DNA from: an uncultured Pseudomonadales bacterium
GTDB lineage: Bacteria > Pseudomonadota > Gammaproteobacteria > Pseudomonadales > Porticoccaceae
Length of the DNA stretch: 64,000 bases
Direction: 5' to 3'
Assembly (NCBI GenBank): GCA_943788875.1
Contig: CALSSA010000009.1
Coordinates: forward strand, 124,001 to 188,000
The notes under the pieces are model-generated. The model had not been told where the DNA came from, made no database searches, and worked only from the letters and a program-made list of their open reading frames with translations. A program made the position numbers and the translations under genes. Positions 36,310 to 46,927 of the stretch are shown piece after piece (positions within the stretch are counted from its first letter, which is position 1; each line of letters starts with the position of its first letter).

Positions 36310-37302
36310 ATGGTTAATTACCCAGAACGCCTGAGGTTGGCACAGACGCCAACGCCACTGCTGCCATTGGCGCGTTTATCAACACAGCTAGGCGGGCCTA
36401 AGCTCTGGGTCAAGCGAGATGATTTAACTGGCTCTGCCAGTTCTGGCAACAAGGTGCGCAAGCTTGAGTTTCTTTTGGCCGAGGCCATGGCTCAGGGTTG
36501 TGACACCATTATTACCTCCGGCGGGGTCCAATCTAACCACTGCCGTGCTGTCGCTGTTCTCGGCGCGCAGCTAGGGCTTAAAGTCCATCTTTTATTGCGC
36601 TCTGATATTGCCCCTGAGCCTGTAGGCAATCTTTTTCTCGATCAGCTTGCGGGTGCGAGCATTAGTCATTACAGCGTTGCTGAGTTCCGCGATCTGGATG
36701 GGTTGTTTAAGCATTGGAGTGATTATTATCAACAACAGGGCCAAAAAACCTATGCTATTCCTACTGGTGGCAGCAATGGTACTGGTACCTGGGGCTATAT
36801 AGCTGCCGCTGAAGAGTTGGCTGCTGACTTTGCCTCCCAGGAGATCAATCCCTATGCGGTGGTTCATGCTACCGGTTCTGGCGGTACTCAGGCAGGGTTG
36901 ATGCTAGGGTTTCATCTGCATCAAGTGGACTGCAAGGTGATTAGCTATGCGGTTTGTGATGATGAAGCCTACTTTAGCGACAAGGTAGGCGATGACTTAA
37001 AGCAGTGGCAGAGTAAGTATTCAACTCAGACAGATTTGTCTGCACTGATACCTCATACCAATGCTGGCTATGTGGGTCCGGCCTATGGGGTTGCACCAGT
37101 CGAAGTGTTGGAGACAATAAAATATGTCGCCGCGCTGGAGGGGCTTATTCTCGACCCTGTTTACACTGGCAAAGCTTTCCATGGCTTAATAGAAGATATC
37201 AAACAAGGTGTCTATGCGGAACAGCAAGATCGGGATATCGTGTTTTTACACACCGGCGGTATTTTTGGCTTATTCGCTCAACAACAAACAATGGGTTACT
37301 AG
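36310..37302 (+). CDS. D-cysteine desulfhydrase / ACC deaminase family PLP enzyme
   Basis: 330-residue tryptophan-synthase-beta-fold enzyme. PLP Lys51 lies in SSGNKVRKLEFLL. GGVQSNHCRAVA and TGSGGTQAG are the phosphate/substrate-binding loops. The family includes D-cysteine desulfhydrase (releases pyruvate, sulfide and ammonia) and ACC deaminase; sequence alone does not separate them, but most bacterial members of this kind act on D-cysteine. It lies just upstream of an alanine/glycine-type symporter (20 bases), suggesting amino-acid use as nutrient. Confidence 0.87.
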   Translation: MVNYPERLRLAQTPTPLLPLARLSTQLGGPKLWVKRDDLTGSASSGNKVRKLEFLLAEAMAQGCDTIITSGGVQSNHCRAVAVLGAQLGLKVHLLLRSDIAPEPVGNLFLDQLAGASISHYSVAEFRDLDGLFKHWSDYYQQQGQKTYAIPTGGSNGTGTWGYIAAAEELAADFASQEINPYAVVHATGSGGTQAGLMLGFHLHQVDCKVISYAVCDDEAYFSDKVGDDLKQWQSKYSTQTDLSALIPHTNAGYVGPAYGVAPVEVLETIKYVAALEGLILDPVYTGKAFHGLIEDIKQGVYAEQQDRDIVFLHTGGIFGLFAQQQTMGY

Positions 37303-37322
37303 AAAAATAATAAGAGGTCAGT

Positions 37323-38681
37323 ATGTTTGAACAGCTAGTGTTAACGGTTTATGGGATTGTTTGGGGGCCAGTAATGCTGCTCCTGTTATTAGGCACGGGC
37401 ATCTTTTTAACCATTGGTCTAAAAGGCATGACCATCCGCCGTATTCCCTATGCTTTTAAGCAGCTGTTAAAGGGTCGAAAAGGCTCAGGTGAAGGGGAGG
37501 TGAGTCCGTTTAATGCCTTGATGACCTCGCTATCATCCACTGTTGGTACAGGTAATATTGCGGGTGTGGCTACAGCGATCACGCTGGGCGGACCAGGCGC
37601 GCTGTTCTGGATGTGGTGCACAGCGCTGGTCGGCATGGCTACCAAATTTGCCGAGGCGGTATTGGCAGTCAACTACCGCGAAACCGATAGCCAGGGTAAA
37701 AAAGTCGGCGGTCCTATGTATTATATTAAAAATGGCCTGGGTAGTAACTGGAAATGGCTGGGCATTCTGTTTGCGGTGTTTGGCTCACTGGCGGGTTTTG
37801 GTCTGGCTAATACTGTGCAGTCCCATGAGGTTTCCCGAGTGCTGGCAGAAAACTATCAGATTCCCTCCCATTACAGTGGTTTGGTAATGGCTTTTCTGGT
37901 GGGCATTGTTTTGCTGGGAGGCATTAAGCGTATTGCCTCGGTAGCCGGCAAGCTGGTGCCATTTATGACCATTGTCTATGTGATCTCTACGTTCTTCCTG
38001 CTGATGAGCTTCTATGAGGCAATTCCTGCTGCCATTGCACTGATTGTCGACAGTGCCTTTAATGGCGCAGCTGCAACGGGCGGCTTTGCTGGAGCGGCAA
38101 TGATTGCTGGCCTTAGAGCCGGTGTGGCCCGTGGTATCTTCTCTAATGAATCTGGTCTGGGCTCTGCGCCTATTGCCCACGCCGCAGCGGAGACTGATAG
38201 TCCTGTGCGTCAGGGCACTATCGCTATGCTGGGTACCTTTATTGATACTCTGGTTATCTGCACCATGACTGGTCTAGTGTTGGTTGCGTCCGGCGCCTGG
38301 AGTGGTGATTTGGTGGGGGCCAATATGACTCGCAGTGTGTTTACCAATGGTCTTCCATTTGGTGACACTATATTTACTCTGTCCCTGGTGCTGTTTGCTT
38401 TTACCACTATGCTTGGCTGGAGCTACTACGGCGAGCGCTGTGCTGAGTTTTTGTTTGGTCCCAAAGTGATTACCCCCTACAGAATTCTATGGGTGGTAGG
38501 TATCTACGTAGGGACTCAAATGGACGGTGGCATTGTTTGGAAGCTGGCCGATATTCTTAATGGTATGATGGCATTCCCCAACTTGATTGCGCTGCTGTTC
38601 CTGTCACCCGTTGTATTTACCCTGGCTAGAGAGTATTTTGCTGAGGAAGAGGATGCAGCGGTTGCTGCCAAAGAGAGCTAA
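37323..38681 (+). CDS. Sodium:alanine/glycine symporter (AGCS family)
   Basis: 452-residue inner-membrane transporter with about eleven hydrophobic segments. AGCS signature segments are SSTVGTGNIAGVATAI near residue 70 and RGIFSNESGLGSAPIAHAAA near 270. It imports alanine or glycine with Na+. It is in probable operon with the PLP enzyme upstream and the 5'-nucleotidase 5 bases downstream. No glycine riboswitch can fit in the 20-base gap. Confidence 0.92.
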   Translation: MFEQLVLTVYGIVWGPVMLLLLLGTGIFLTIGLKGMTIRRIPYAFKQLLKGRKGSGEGEVSPFNALMTSLSSTVGTGNIAGVATAITLGGPGALFWMWCTALVGMATKFAEAVLAVNYRETDSQGKKVGGPMYYIKNGLGSNWKWLGILFAVFGSLAGFGLANTVQSHEVSRVLAENYQIPSHYSGLVMAFLVGIVLLGGIKRIASVAGKLVPFMTIVYVISTFFLLMSFYEAIPAAIALIVDSAFNGAAATGGFAGAAMIAGLRAGVARGIFSNESGLGSAPIAHAAAETDSPVRQGTIAMLGTFIDTLVICTMTGLVLVASGAWSGDLVGANMTRSVFTNGLPFGDTIFTLSLVLFAFTTMLGWSYYGERCAEFLFGPKVITPYRILWVVGIYVGTQMDGGIVWKLADILNGMMAFPNLIALLFLSPVVFTLAREYFAEEEDAAVAAKES

Positions 38682-38686
38682 ATTCC

Positions 38687-39607
38687 ATGGGTAAAAATGC
38701 TGGGCCAAAGCTAGTTATCGCTATATCGAGCACTGCGTTGTTCGATATGCGCGCGAGCCACAGTATTTACGAGAACGAGGGTGTAGCTGCCTATGCTCAG
38801 TATCAGCGCGAGCATGAGGACGATATTCTTGAACCGGGCGAAGCGTTTCCTCTGGCAACCAAATTGTTACGTATCAATGAGAAGCTTGGCGGTGACCCCA
38901 GCGTAGAGATTATTCTGCTGTCGCGAAATTCTGCGGACACTGGGCTGCGGGTATTTAATTCTATTGCCCACCATGGGTTGAATATTACCCGGGCTGCTTT
39001 CTCTGGCGGCAACAGCCCCTATAGATATGTGTCAGCCTTTGCCTGCCATCTGTTTCTGTCTACCCATGCCGACGATGTGCGCAGCGCTTTGGATAGTGGT
39101 ATGGCTGCTGCTACTTTGCTGCCATCTCAAGGTGGCCCGAGTCAGTCTGATGAACTGCGCTTTGCCTTTGATGGCGATGCTGTACTGTTTTCAGATGCGT
39201 CGGAGCGGATATTTAAAGAGCGTGGTCTGGATGCCTTTACTGAAAATGAAAAGGCCGCGGCTCATCAGCCTATGGATCCCGGGCCCTTTAAAGACTTTCT
39301 GCAGGCACTGCATGCACTGCAGTCTGAATTTCCCGATGGCGACTGTCCGATTCGTACTGCGCTGGTGACTGCCAGAGCTGCACCTGCCCATGAGCGGGTG
39401 GTGCGCACATTGCGGGAATGGGATGTGCGTATCGATGAAAGTCTGTTTCTTGGTGGTCTTAGCAAAGGCGACTTTTTGAACTCCTTTGGTGCAGATGTTT
39501 TCTTTGATGATCAGCAGATGCACTGTACCAATGCCAGCGAATATGTGGCGACTGGCCATGTGCCCCATGGCGTTGCCAACGAGGTCAAGCCTGAGTCAGG
39601 TTCCTGA
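38687..39607 (+). CDS. 5'-nucleotidase (PF06189-type)
   Basis: 306 residues. The pattern AISSTALFDM near the N-terminus and SADTGLRVFNSIAHHGLNITRAAFSGG, GGLSKGDFLNSFGADVFFDDQ near the C-terminus belong to the cytosolic 5'-nucleotidase family related to eukaryotic NT5C1 enzymes. Probably dephosphorylates nucleoside monophosphates. Starts 5 bases after the symporter stop. Confidence 0.85.
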   Translation: MGKNAGPKLVIAISSTALFDMRASHSIYENEGVAAYAQYQREHEDDILEPGEAFPLATKLLRINEKLGGDPSVEIILLSRNSADTGLRVFNSIAHHGLNITRAAFSGGNSPYRYVSAFACHLFLSTHADDVRSALDSGMAAATLLPSQGGPSQSDELRFAFDGDAVLFSDASERIFKERGLDAFTENEKAAAHQPMDPGPFKDFLQALHALQSEFPDGDCPIRTALVTARAAPAHERVVRTLREWDVRIDESLFLGGLSKGDFLNSFGADVFFDDQQMHCTNASEYVATGHVPHGVANEVKPESGS

Positions 39608-39609
39608 CA

Positions 39610-39855
39610 TTGATCAGGTCAAAAAAATTTCAGGGGCTGTCAGACCAACAGATTCTTGATCGCTATGTAGATAGTCCCAAAGGTGAGTCGCTGTTTTTTC
39701 TAAATATAGAAATTGAGCAGCGGGGCCTTGAGGAGAAGGCGGCTATCAATTCTAGGGAGAAACAAAAGAAGTCGCGCCACTCAGTTCTCTATTATTTATT
39801 CTATGTGTTCTTGTTCGCTATGTTTTTGGGGCGATTTGGCAAAGACCTTTTCTGA
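39610..39855 (+). CDS. Small hypothetical membrane protein
   Basis: 81 residues if the TTG at 39610 is used; no ATG fits the frame start. The N-terminal 50 residues are charged (KKFQGLSDQQILDRYVDSPK), and a C-terminal hydrophobic helix follows (SVLYYLFYVFLFAMFLGRF). It begins 2 bases after the 5'-nucleotidase stop, so translation may be coupled. No family is recognised. Confidence 0.5.
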   Translation: MIRSKKFQGLSDQQILDRYVDSPKGESLFFLNIEIEQRGLEEKAAINSREKQKKSRHSVLYYLFYVFLFAMFLGRFGKDLF

Positions 39856-39871
39856 TTCTCAGACCTGGATC

Positions 39872-40660
39872 CTAAAAAACAGCAAACTTAATGCCCATCC
39901 CTAATAGCATGGTTGCAATAGTGGTCTGCAGTAATTTGCCTGGCAACTTCGAGGCTAGCGCTGTGCCCAGATGAATTGCTGGCAGAGATCCCAGCAGTAA
40001 GCAGCCGAGCAGTGTAAAGTCCACATTACCCAGCAGCAAAAAATGAGCTAGTCCGGCAATCAGCGTTAAAGGCACGGCATGGGAGATATCTGTGCCTATG
40101 ATGTGCAGTGCTGGCATGCGCGGATATAGCACCATCAGTATGGCGGCACAGAATGCCCCTGCGCCCACTGATGACAATGTTACAAATACGCCGAGAAACA
40201 GACCTGAGCAGAATACAACAGCATCACTGTGTCGCTGTATAAATTGACTGGCGGCGCTGGTGCGCTGCTCAGATCGCGATTTAAGCCGACCATTAAGCAG
40301 AATAACCGTGGCGGTCAGCACCAGCATTACGCCCAGACTGCGTGTGAGGATGGTCTGATATTCAGCGGAGTCGATAAATACAGTTTTGAGCAGCTGTGCA
40401 GTGATAAGAGAGGCGGGCAGGCTGCCGGCGGCGAGGTAGCCTACGGTGCGCCACTGTACTGTCTTTTGCCGGGCATGGGCGGCCATGCCGCCAGCCTTGG
40501 TAATGGCTGCATAGAGCAGATCCGTGCCTATAGCAACATTGTAGGGAAAACCAAACATGATAAGCAGTGGCGTCATTAATGAGCCACCTCCGACGCCGGT
40601 TAAGCCTATGGCTAGTCCTACTGCCGCTCCCGCAGCAATATAAAACAGAATATCAATCAC
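39872..40660 (-). CDS. TauE/SafE-family sulfite/sulfonate exporter-like permease
   Basis: 262-residue membrane protein with about eight hydrophobic segments and the family motif GLTGVGGGSLMTPLL near the N-terminus, repeated in weaker form in the second half (SSVGAGAFCAAILM). Family members export sulfite, sulfoacetate or related anions. It is divergent from cysB, which supports a sulfur-related role and possible CysB control through the 128-base shared region. Confidence 0.86.
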   Translation of the reverse strand: MIDILFYIAAGAAVGLAIGLTGVGGGSLMTPLLIMFGFPYNVAIGTDLLYAAITKAGGMAAHARQKTVQWRTVGYLAAGSLPASLITAQLLKTVFIDSAEYQTILTRSLGVMLVLTATVILLNGRLKSRSEQRTSAASQFIQRHSDAVVFCSGLFLGVFVTLSSVGAGAFCAAILMVLYPRMPALHIIGTDISHAVPLTLIAGLAHFLLLGNVDFTLLGCLLLGSLPAIHLGTALASKLPGKLLQTTIATMLLGMGIKFAVF

Positions 40661-40770
40661 AATTTGGTGGTACCAAGAGAATTAGAAAGGCACTGTAACA
40701 ATGGATAGCTATTCTAAGAAGGAATAAAATTGTATATTTTTATGCCTTTAGAGTATATTTAAATAATTGA

Positions 40771-41763
<993 letters not shown>

Positions 41764-42099
41764 CTAGATAAAGTCCAGATCAGGATTGTCATTCATAATT
41801 TCCTGTAGTTCATCGTCTTCACTGGTTTGGGCATTTAAGACTTCTTTTACAAACTTGAAATACACGGTGTATATTTCGACTGCTCCGGAATCCTGCTCGA
41901 CAATAAAAAATGGCGCTCGATCAACATCATGCTGTGTTGCCAGCAGCATGCCAGCTGAAGCTGTATCTGCTTCGTCGGCAATCACAATCTGGTCAATTCG
42001 CTCAAGCTGTCCCGCCTGCTGCATCTTGTGTTCGACCTCTGCACATTTTTTGCAGGGGGAACCATCGGCGAACAGCTTTTTTACCATGGTAATTTTCAT
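41764..42099 (-). CDS. Small CxxC protein downstream of cysH, unknown
   Basis: 111 residues. An N-terminal strand (MKITMVKKLF) followed by SPCKKCAEVEHKM gives a thioredoxin/glutaredoxin-like CxxC start, and APFFIVE corresponds to the cis-Pro strand. It starts 2 bases after the cysH stop and so is co-transcribed. It could supply electrons to CysH, but that is inference; its acidic C-terminus (EDDELQEIMNDNPDLDFI) is unlike standard thioredoxin. Confidence 0.72.
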   Translation of the reverse strand: MKITMVKKLFADGSPCKKCAEVEHKMQQAGQLERIDQIVIADEADTASAGMLLATQHDVDRAPFFIVEQDSGAVEIYTVYFKFVKEVLNAQTSEDDELQEIMNDNPDLDFI

Positions 42100-42101
42100 G
42101 C

Positions 42102-42836
42102 TTAATTATCTATGTTGACCGCATGCAGGCCACATTCTTTCTTGGTTGCTTCTTCCCACCACCAGCGGCCTTCGCGCTCATGCTGACCTGGGCCAGTAGG
42201 GCGGGTGCAGGGTTCGCAGCCGATGCTGATAAAGCCACGCTCATGTAGCTCGTTGTAGGGCACATTGTTGGTGCGGATATAATCCCAAACCTGCTGCGAT
42301 GTCCAGTTGGCTAGAGGGTTGTATTTGGTTAGCTGATCATCGGTGCGAGCAAATGCCTTATCATCCTGTATTACTGGGACCGCAGCTCTTGTGCCAGGGC
42401 TCTGATCGCGGCGCTGTCCGGTGATCCAGGCATCTACAGTTAGTAGTTGTTTGCGCAGTGGGGCGATCTTGCGAATACCGCAACATTCTTTATGATCATC
42501 TTCATAGAAGCTAAAAAGACCTTTTTCCTTGACCAGAGCTTCGACCCTGGCACCCTCAGGCATAACCACATCAATCTTGATATCATAATGCTTGCGCACT
42601 TTTTCAATAAACTGGTACGTCTCAGCATGCAACCGGCCTGTGTCCAGAGAAAAGACCTGGATATCAGAGCGAATCTTATGGGCCATATCAATCAGCACAA
42701 CATCTTCGGCACCGCTGAATGAGATGGCAATATTGTCGTGGTTCTCCAGCGCATAACGCAGGATTTCCTGAGGTGACTGGGCGGATAAGTTAAGATCGAT
42801 ATCTTCGAGATTGATCGTAGATGCTGGGTTGCTCAT
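42102..42836 (-). CDS. cysH: Assimilatory adenylyl-sulfate (APS) reductase, Fe-S type
   Basis: 244 residues. Reduces adenylyl sulfate (or PAPS) to sulfite in sulfate assimilation. Two Cys pairs, KECCGIRK and GCEPCTRP, are the [4Fe-4S] ligands of the APS reductase subtype (Pseudomonas/plant-like), and the catalytic Cys is in the C-terminal KKECGLH. Enteric PAPS reductases lack the pairs, so APS is the likely substrate. P-loop-like ISFSGAEDV binds the nucleotide. Confidence 0.94.
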   Translation of the reverse strand: MSNPASTINLEDIDLNLSAQSPQEILRYALENHDNIAISFSGAEDVVLIDMAHKIRSDIQVFSLDTGRLHAETYQFIEKVRKHYDIKIDVVMPEGARVEALVKEKGLFSFYEDDHKECCGIRKIAPLRKQLLTVDAWITGQRRDQSPGTRAAVPVIQDDKAFARTDDQLTKYNPLANWTSQQVWDYIRTNNVPYNELHERGFISIGCEPCTRPTGPGQHEREGRWWWEEATKKECGLHAVNIDN

Positions 42837-43030
42837 TGCTAATTCTCTGGTTTAGAGGGTGGTTGATCTGCAGCCATTGACTACAGTGGCGGGACTATAA
42901 CAAAACCATGGCCCTGGGAATAAGAATTAGGCGCTATAGCCTTATAACTTTTAGCTTTGTTCCAAGTTCAATTGCGGACTGCAGCTTATTTGCGTAGAGT
43001 GCAGTTATAAATTTTTTCTGGGGAAGTTGT

Positions 43031-43648
43031 GTGGAAATTGCATGTTTAGACCTTGAAGGTGTTTTGGTTCCAGAGATATGGATCGCCTTTGCTGAAAAGA
43101 CTGGTATAGAAGAGCTAAAGAAGACGACCAGAGATGAGCCTGATTATGACGTACTGATGAATTATAGGCTTGATATCCTGCGTCGCGAGGGTCTTGGTTT
43201 AAATGAAATTCAAGAGGTTATTGCCACATTGAAACCACTTGATGGTGCTATTGATTTTGTCGACTGGCTGAGAGAGCGTTTCCAAGTAGTTATCCTGTCA
43301 GATACCTTTTATGAATTTGCCAGTCCGCTAATGGCGCAGCTGGGCTACCCCACATTACTCTGCCATCGACTTGAGACTGATGCTCAAGGGCAGGTGACTA
43401 ATTATAGACTGCGTCAGGCAAATCCGAAAAGACAGGCCATCGTCGCCTTTAAAAGCATCTATTATAGAACTATAGCAGCGGGGGATTCGTATAATGATAC
43501 GGCCATGCTTGCTGAGGCAGATGCGGGGATTTTGTTTCACGCTCCGCAAAATGTTATTGCGGAATTCCCACAGTTTCCGGCTGTTCAGAGGTTCGCTGAG
43601 CTGAAACAGGAATTTATTAACGCCAGCAATAGGTCTCTGAGCCTTTAG
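43031..43648 (+). CDS. thrH: Phosphoserine phosphatase / phosphoserine:homoserine phosphotransferase ThrH
   Basis: 205-residue HAD enzyme. The nucleophile motif is CLDLEGVLVPE, followed by ILSDTFYEFA and AAGDSYNDTAML. The start ACLDLEGVLVPEIWIAFAEKTG is the ThrH signature known from Pseudomonas, where the protein transfers phosphate from phosphoserine to homoserine. GTG start at 43031, preceded by GGGGAAG. Transcribed alone, divergent from cysH. Confidence 0.92.
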   Translation: MEIACLDLEGVLVPEIWIAFAEKTGIEELKKTTRDEPDYDVLMNYRLDILRREGLGLNEIQEVIATLKPLDGAIDFVDWLRERFQVVILSDTFYEFASPLMAQLGYPTLLCHRLETDAQGQVTNYRLRQANPKRQAIVAFKSIYYRTIAAGDSYNDTAMLAEADAGILFHAPQNVIAEFPQFPAVQRFAELKQEFINASNRSLSL

Positions 43649-43684
43649 TCTGGGCTCGATTATGAGGATTAATTCTTACTTATT

Positions 43685-44362
43685 ATGAATAGAAAAACGT
43701 CCAGTGCCGATCGTATTCGCGAGAAGAAAAAACTTTTCCTGGATCGTGAACAGTCGATTATCGATGCGGCCTTGGAGCTCTTCCTCGCGGAGGGGATAGA
43801 CAGGGTGACTGTGTCGAAAATTGCTGCTGCGGTGGGCATAGGCAAGGGCACTGTCTACAAACACTTCCTGACCAAAAATGAAATTCTTCTGCGCATTATG
43901 ATCGACTATGAGCGCAATATTACCAAATGTCTGGCGGCGGGCATTATTAAAGCTGAAAATGGTGATTCCGGTGCTGCAGCGAAGGGTTATTTTGAAGCCC
44001 GCCTAGCTCGCCCTGAGCTGGATCGACTGGTGCAGCAGCTGGAAGTAAGGCTTGCGGATGCTGAGGACATTGCAGAGCAAATAGACGAACTGCATGTAAT
44101 CAGACGCTCTAATGAGGAGTCGCTCCACAGTCTGATGAGCGAGCTTATCGGCAAAGATATCCTCGAAGACGTGCCACCACATTTCCACTATCTGGCTTGC
44201 TGGGCATTGGCTCAGGGTGCTGTTGAGCTGTGGTTTAATAAAAGCTGGAATTATCGCACCGATACCAAAGAGCTGATGGAGTTCATCTCCAATATCGGCG
44301 TGACCATGGGTAATCGAGGCCAGTATCACAATATGGATAGCAACAAAGTTAGCGATAAATAA
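43685..44362 (+). CDS. TetR/AcrR-family regulator
   Basis: 225 residues. N-terminal helix-turn-helix (IIDAALELFLAEGIDRVTVS, AVGIGKGTVYKHFLTKNEIL), followed by a helical ligand domain. Overlaps the DUF1285 gene by one base (TAATG), so the two are co-transcribed. Target and ligand unknown. Confidence 0.88.
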   Translation: MNRKTSSADRIREKKKLFLDREQSIIDAALELFLAEGIDRVTVSKIAAAVGIGKGTVYKHFLTKNEILLRIMIDYERNITKCLAAGIIKAENGDSGAAAKGYFEARLARPELDRLVQQLEVRLADAEDIAEQIDELHVIRRSNEESLHSLMSELIGKDILEDVPPHFHYLACWALAQGAVELWFNKSWNYRTDTKELMEFISNIGVTMGNRGQYHNMDSNKVSDK

Positions 44363-44955
44363 TGACTCCCCCAACAGATTCCAATAGCAGCCTAGAGCTG
44401 CTGTTTGCAGATCTTCTAAAACAGCAGTTCGAGTCCTCGGCCAAACCCCCTGTGCATCTTTGGAAGCCTGAAAAGAGCGGTGACATGGATATGCGTATCG
44501 ACCGCGAGGGGCGCTGGATTCACGAGGGCGGTGAAATTAAACGACCAGCTCTGGTGAAATTATTTGCCAGTATTATCAAGCGGGAAGGGGATTGCTACTT
44601 TCTCGTAACGCCGGTTGAAAAATGGCAGATCAATGTTGATGTCGCTCCTTTCTTTATTGTTGCAGCAAAGCTTGAGGTACGCGGCTCCGAGCAAGCGGTA
44701 GTGCTGACTAGTTCGACTGCAGAACAGCTGGTGGTGGGCACCAATAACCCTATCTGGGTAGACTATGATCCACATGATAATCAGCCGATACCCCTAGTAA
44801 CTCTGAGGGATAATCTATCTGCGCTGATCAGCCGCTCTGTCTTCTATCAGCTGATTGAATGGGGGCAGATGGTGCCGGGCACAAACGGCGAGGATCTATT
44901 TTTGCACAGTATGGGTGAGCAATTTTTGCTCGGGCATATTGAGGCGGGCTCCTGA
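44362..44955 (+). CDS. DUF1285-domain protein
   Basis: 197 residues of the DUF1285 family, whose biochemical role is unknown. The N-terminal PPVHLWKPEKSGDMDMRIDR and GRWIHEGGEIKRPALVKLFA are the family signature; the C-terminus is probably cytoplasmic beta structure. Adjacent TetR gene overlaps it, an arrangement also known in Pseudomonas-like genomes. It ends 28 bases before a terminator. Confidence 0.85.
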   Translation: MTPPTDSNSSLELLFADLLKQQFESSAKPPVHLWKPEKSGDMDMRIDREGRWIHEGGEIKRPALVKLFASIIKREGDCYFLVTPVEKWQINVDVAPFFIVAAKLEVRGSEQAVVLTSSTAEQLVVGTNNPIWVDYDPHDNQPIPLVTLRDNLSALISRSVFYQLIEWGQMVPGTNGEDLFLHSMGEQFLLGHIEAGS

Positions 44956-44982
44956 GGTCGAAGCGGGTTGCAAAGCAGGATA

Positions 44983-45016
44983 TAAAAAAAGGCGGCCATT
45001 GAGACCGCCTTTTTTA
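44983..45016. terminator. Bidirectional terminator between DUF1285 and ETF-QO genes
   Basis: A-run, stem GGCGG/CCGCC with a 9-base loop, T-run; sits between convergent genes and has T-runs on both strands. Confidence 0.75.
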
Positions 45017-45029
45017 ATGCCTGAGGGAA

Positions 45030-46655
45030 TTACATATTTGGGTAGTTGGGCCCGCCCGCACCCTCAGGTGTCACCCAGTTAATATTTTGGCTGGGTTCTT
45101 TGATATCACAGGTTTTACAGTGCACACAGTTCTGTGCATTTATCTGAAAACGCTTACTGCCATCATCATTGGCCACTACCTCATAGACACCTGCAGGACA
45201 GTAGCGCTGGGCAGGCTCATCATAGAGTTCGAGGTTCTTGTTTATCGGCATGTCCGGATCAGCCAGTACCAAATGGCAGGGTTGATCTTCTTCATGGTTA
45301 GTATTAGACATAAATACCGACGAGGCTTTGTCAAAACTCAATACCCCATCGTACTTAGGGTAATTAATCTTGGCGCACTCACTGGCAGGCTTTAAGGTAT
45401 CGTGATCTGCCACCTTATCGCTCATGGTCCAGGGCAGTTTGCCATTAAAGATATTGATATCAATAAACGCGTAGGCGGAACCAATAATATTGCCAAATTT
45501 ATGCTGCGCTGGGCCAAAGTTGCGCTGCATATGCAGCTCTTTATAGGCCCATGACGCTTTGTAGGCCGCCGCATATTCTTCAAGATCAGTATTTTGCTGC
45601 TCAGCCGCTAGAGCCTGGGCAACAGTTTCTGCGGCCACCATGCCTGATTTCATTGCTGTGTGGCTGCCTTTAATTTTGGCAAAGTTCAATGTGCCTGCAT
45701 CGTCACCAATCAGCAAACCGCCGGGGAAAGACATTTTTGGCTGCGACTGCAGACCACCTTTTAGAAGTGCCCGGGCACCATAGGTCAGGCGCTCGCCACC
45801 TTTGAGATGTTTGGCGATCTCTGGATGGTGCTTGTATCGCTGAAACTCGTCATAGGGGCTGACATGGGGGTTGGTATAAGACAGGTTGGTAATCAAACCC
45901 AGAGCTACCTGATTGTCTTCTAGGTGGTAGAGAAATCCACCGCCCAGTGACTTGCTTTCATCCAGAGGCCAGCCGGCGCTGTGGACGACCAGACCCTGTT
46001 GATGCTGCTCGGCGGGTATTTTCCATAGCTCCTTGATGCCGATCCCGTAATGCTGGGGATCCTTGCCTTCATCCAAAGCATATTTAGCGATAAGCTCTTT
46101 ACCCAGATGGCCACGACAGCCCTCTGAAAATAATGTGTACTTGGCGCGCAGTTCCATACCTTGCATATAGCCGGCTTTCTGCTCGCCATTGTGGCCTATA
46201 CCCATATCGCCCGTAGCGATGCCTAGCACTTCATTATTGTCACCGTACAGCACTTCTGCTGCGGCAAAACCAGGAAATACCTCAACGCCGAGGTTCTCTG
46301 CCTGGTCGGCGAGCCAGCGGCACAATTTGCCCAGACTGATAACATAGTTGCCATTGTTATGCATGGTTTTAGGTGCAAATAGGCCTGGTACCTTGATGCG
46401 CTTTTCAGGACCGGTGAAGACAAATATCTCATCGCCGGTCACTGGGCTGTGCAGTGGTGCGCCGAGTTCTTTCCAGTCAGGAAAGAGTTCGTTTAAAGCG
46501 CTGGGCTCAAGTACAGCTCCGGAAAGGATATGAGCTCCTACTTCTGAGCCTTTTTCAACCACACAGACGGTGATTTCTGCATTGACTTGCTTTAGACGAC
46601 ATGCAGCGGCGAGGCCAGCTGGGCCTGCACCTACAATAACCACATCGTAATCCAT
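45030..46655 (-). CDS. Electron transfer flavoprotein-ubiquinone oxidoreductase
   Basis: Membrane-associated FAD/[4Fe-4S] enzyme that takes electrons from ETF and reduces ubiquinone. 541 residues from the ATG at 46655 (MDYDVVIVGAGPAGLAA); the frame is open 23 codons further (46724), but these lack family similarity and a ribosome site GGAAC fits 46655. The FAD motif GAGPAGLAAA is followed by the C-terminal ferredoxin domain with Cys in NCVHCKTCDIKEPSQ plus the CPAGVY Cys. It is divergent from etfBA. Confidence 0.95.
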   Translation of the reverse strand: MDYDVVIVGAGPAGLAAACRLKQVNAEITVCVVEKGSEVGAHILSGAVLEPSALNELFPDWKELGAPLHSPVTGDEIFVFTGPEKRIKVPGLFAPKTMHNNGNYVISLGKLCRWLADQAENLGVEVFPGFAAAEVLYGDNNEVLGIATGDMGIGHNGEQKAGYMQGMELRAKYTLFSEGCRGHLGKELIAKYALDEGKDPQHYGIGIKELWKIPAEQHQQGLVVHSAGWPLDESKSLGGGFLYHLEDNQVALGLITNLSYTNPHVSPYDEFQRYKHHPEIAKHLKGGERLTYGARALLKGGLQSQPKMSFPGGLLIGDDAGTLNFAKIKGSHTAMKSGMVAAETVAQALAAEQQNTDLEEYAAAYKASWAYKELHMQRNFGPAQHKFGNIIGSAYAFIDINIFNGKLPWTMSDKVADHDTLKPASECAKINYPKYDGVLSFDKASSVFMSNTNHEEDQPCHLVLADPDMPINKNLELYDEPAQRYCPAGVYEVVANDDGSKRFQINAQNCVHCKTCDIKEPSQNINWVTPEGAGGPNYPNM

Positions 46656-46927
46656 AAATTCGCGTTCCAAAATCGTTCTCCACCGTTTGATTTGAATGTC
46701 CAGTTCGTAGTTTACGCACATCATATTAGCTTAGCTATACTGAATATCAATAGCCGTAATTTATATAGTTCACAGGGGCTGCAAGCTGACTCAATAGTCG
46801 TTTTTTGTGTGCCCTATGCTTGATTTATGCAAGTGATCTAGGCAATATGACGGCGTCTAAAAACGGGGTCTGCCGCTAGTGAGCGAGCCAGATTTCAACC
46901 TCAATTTACTAATCTAAAGGGATGACC

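Noticed and set aside
37303-37322. Glycine riboswitch before the AGCS symporter
   Set aside because: The gap to the upstream gene is only 20 bases, too short to hold one.
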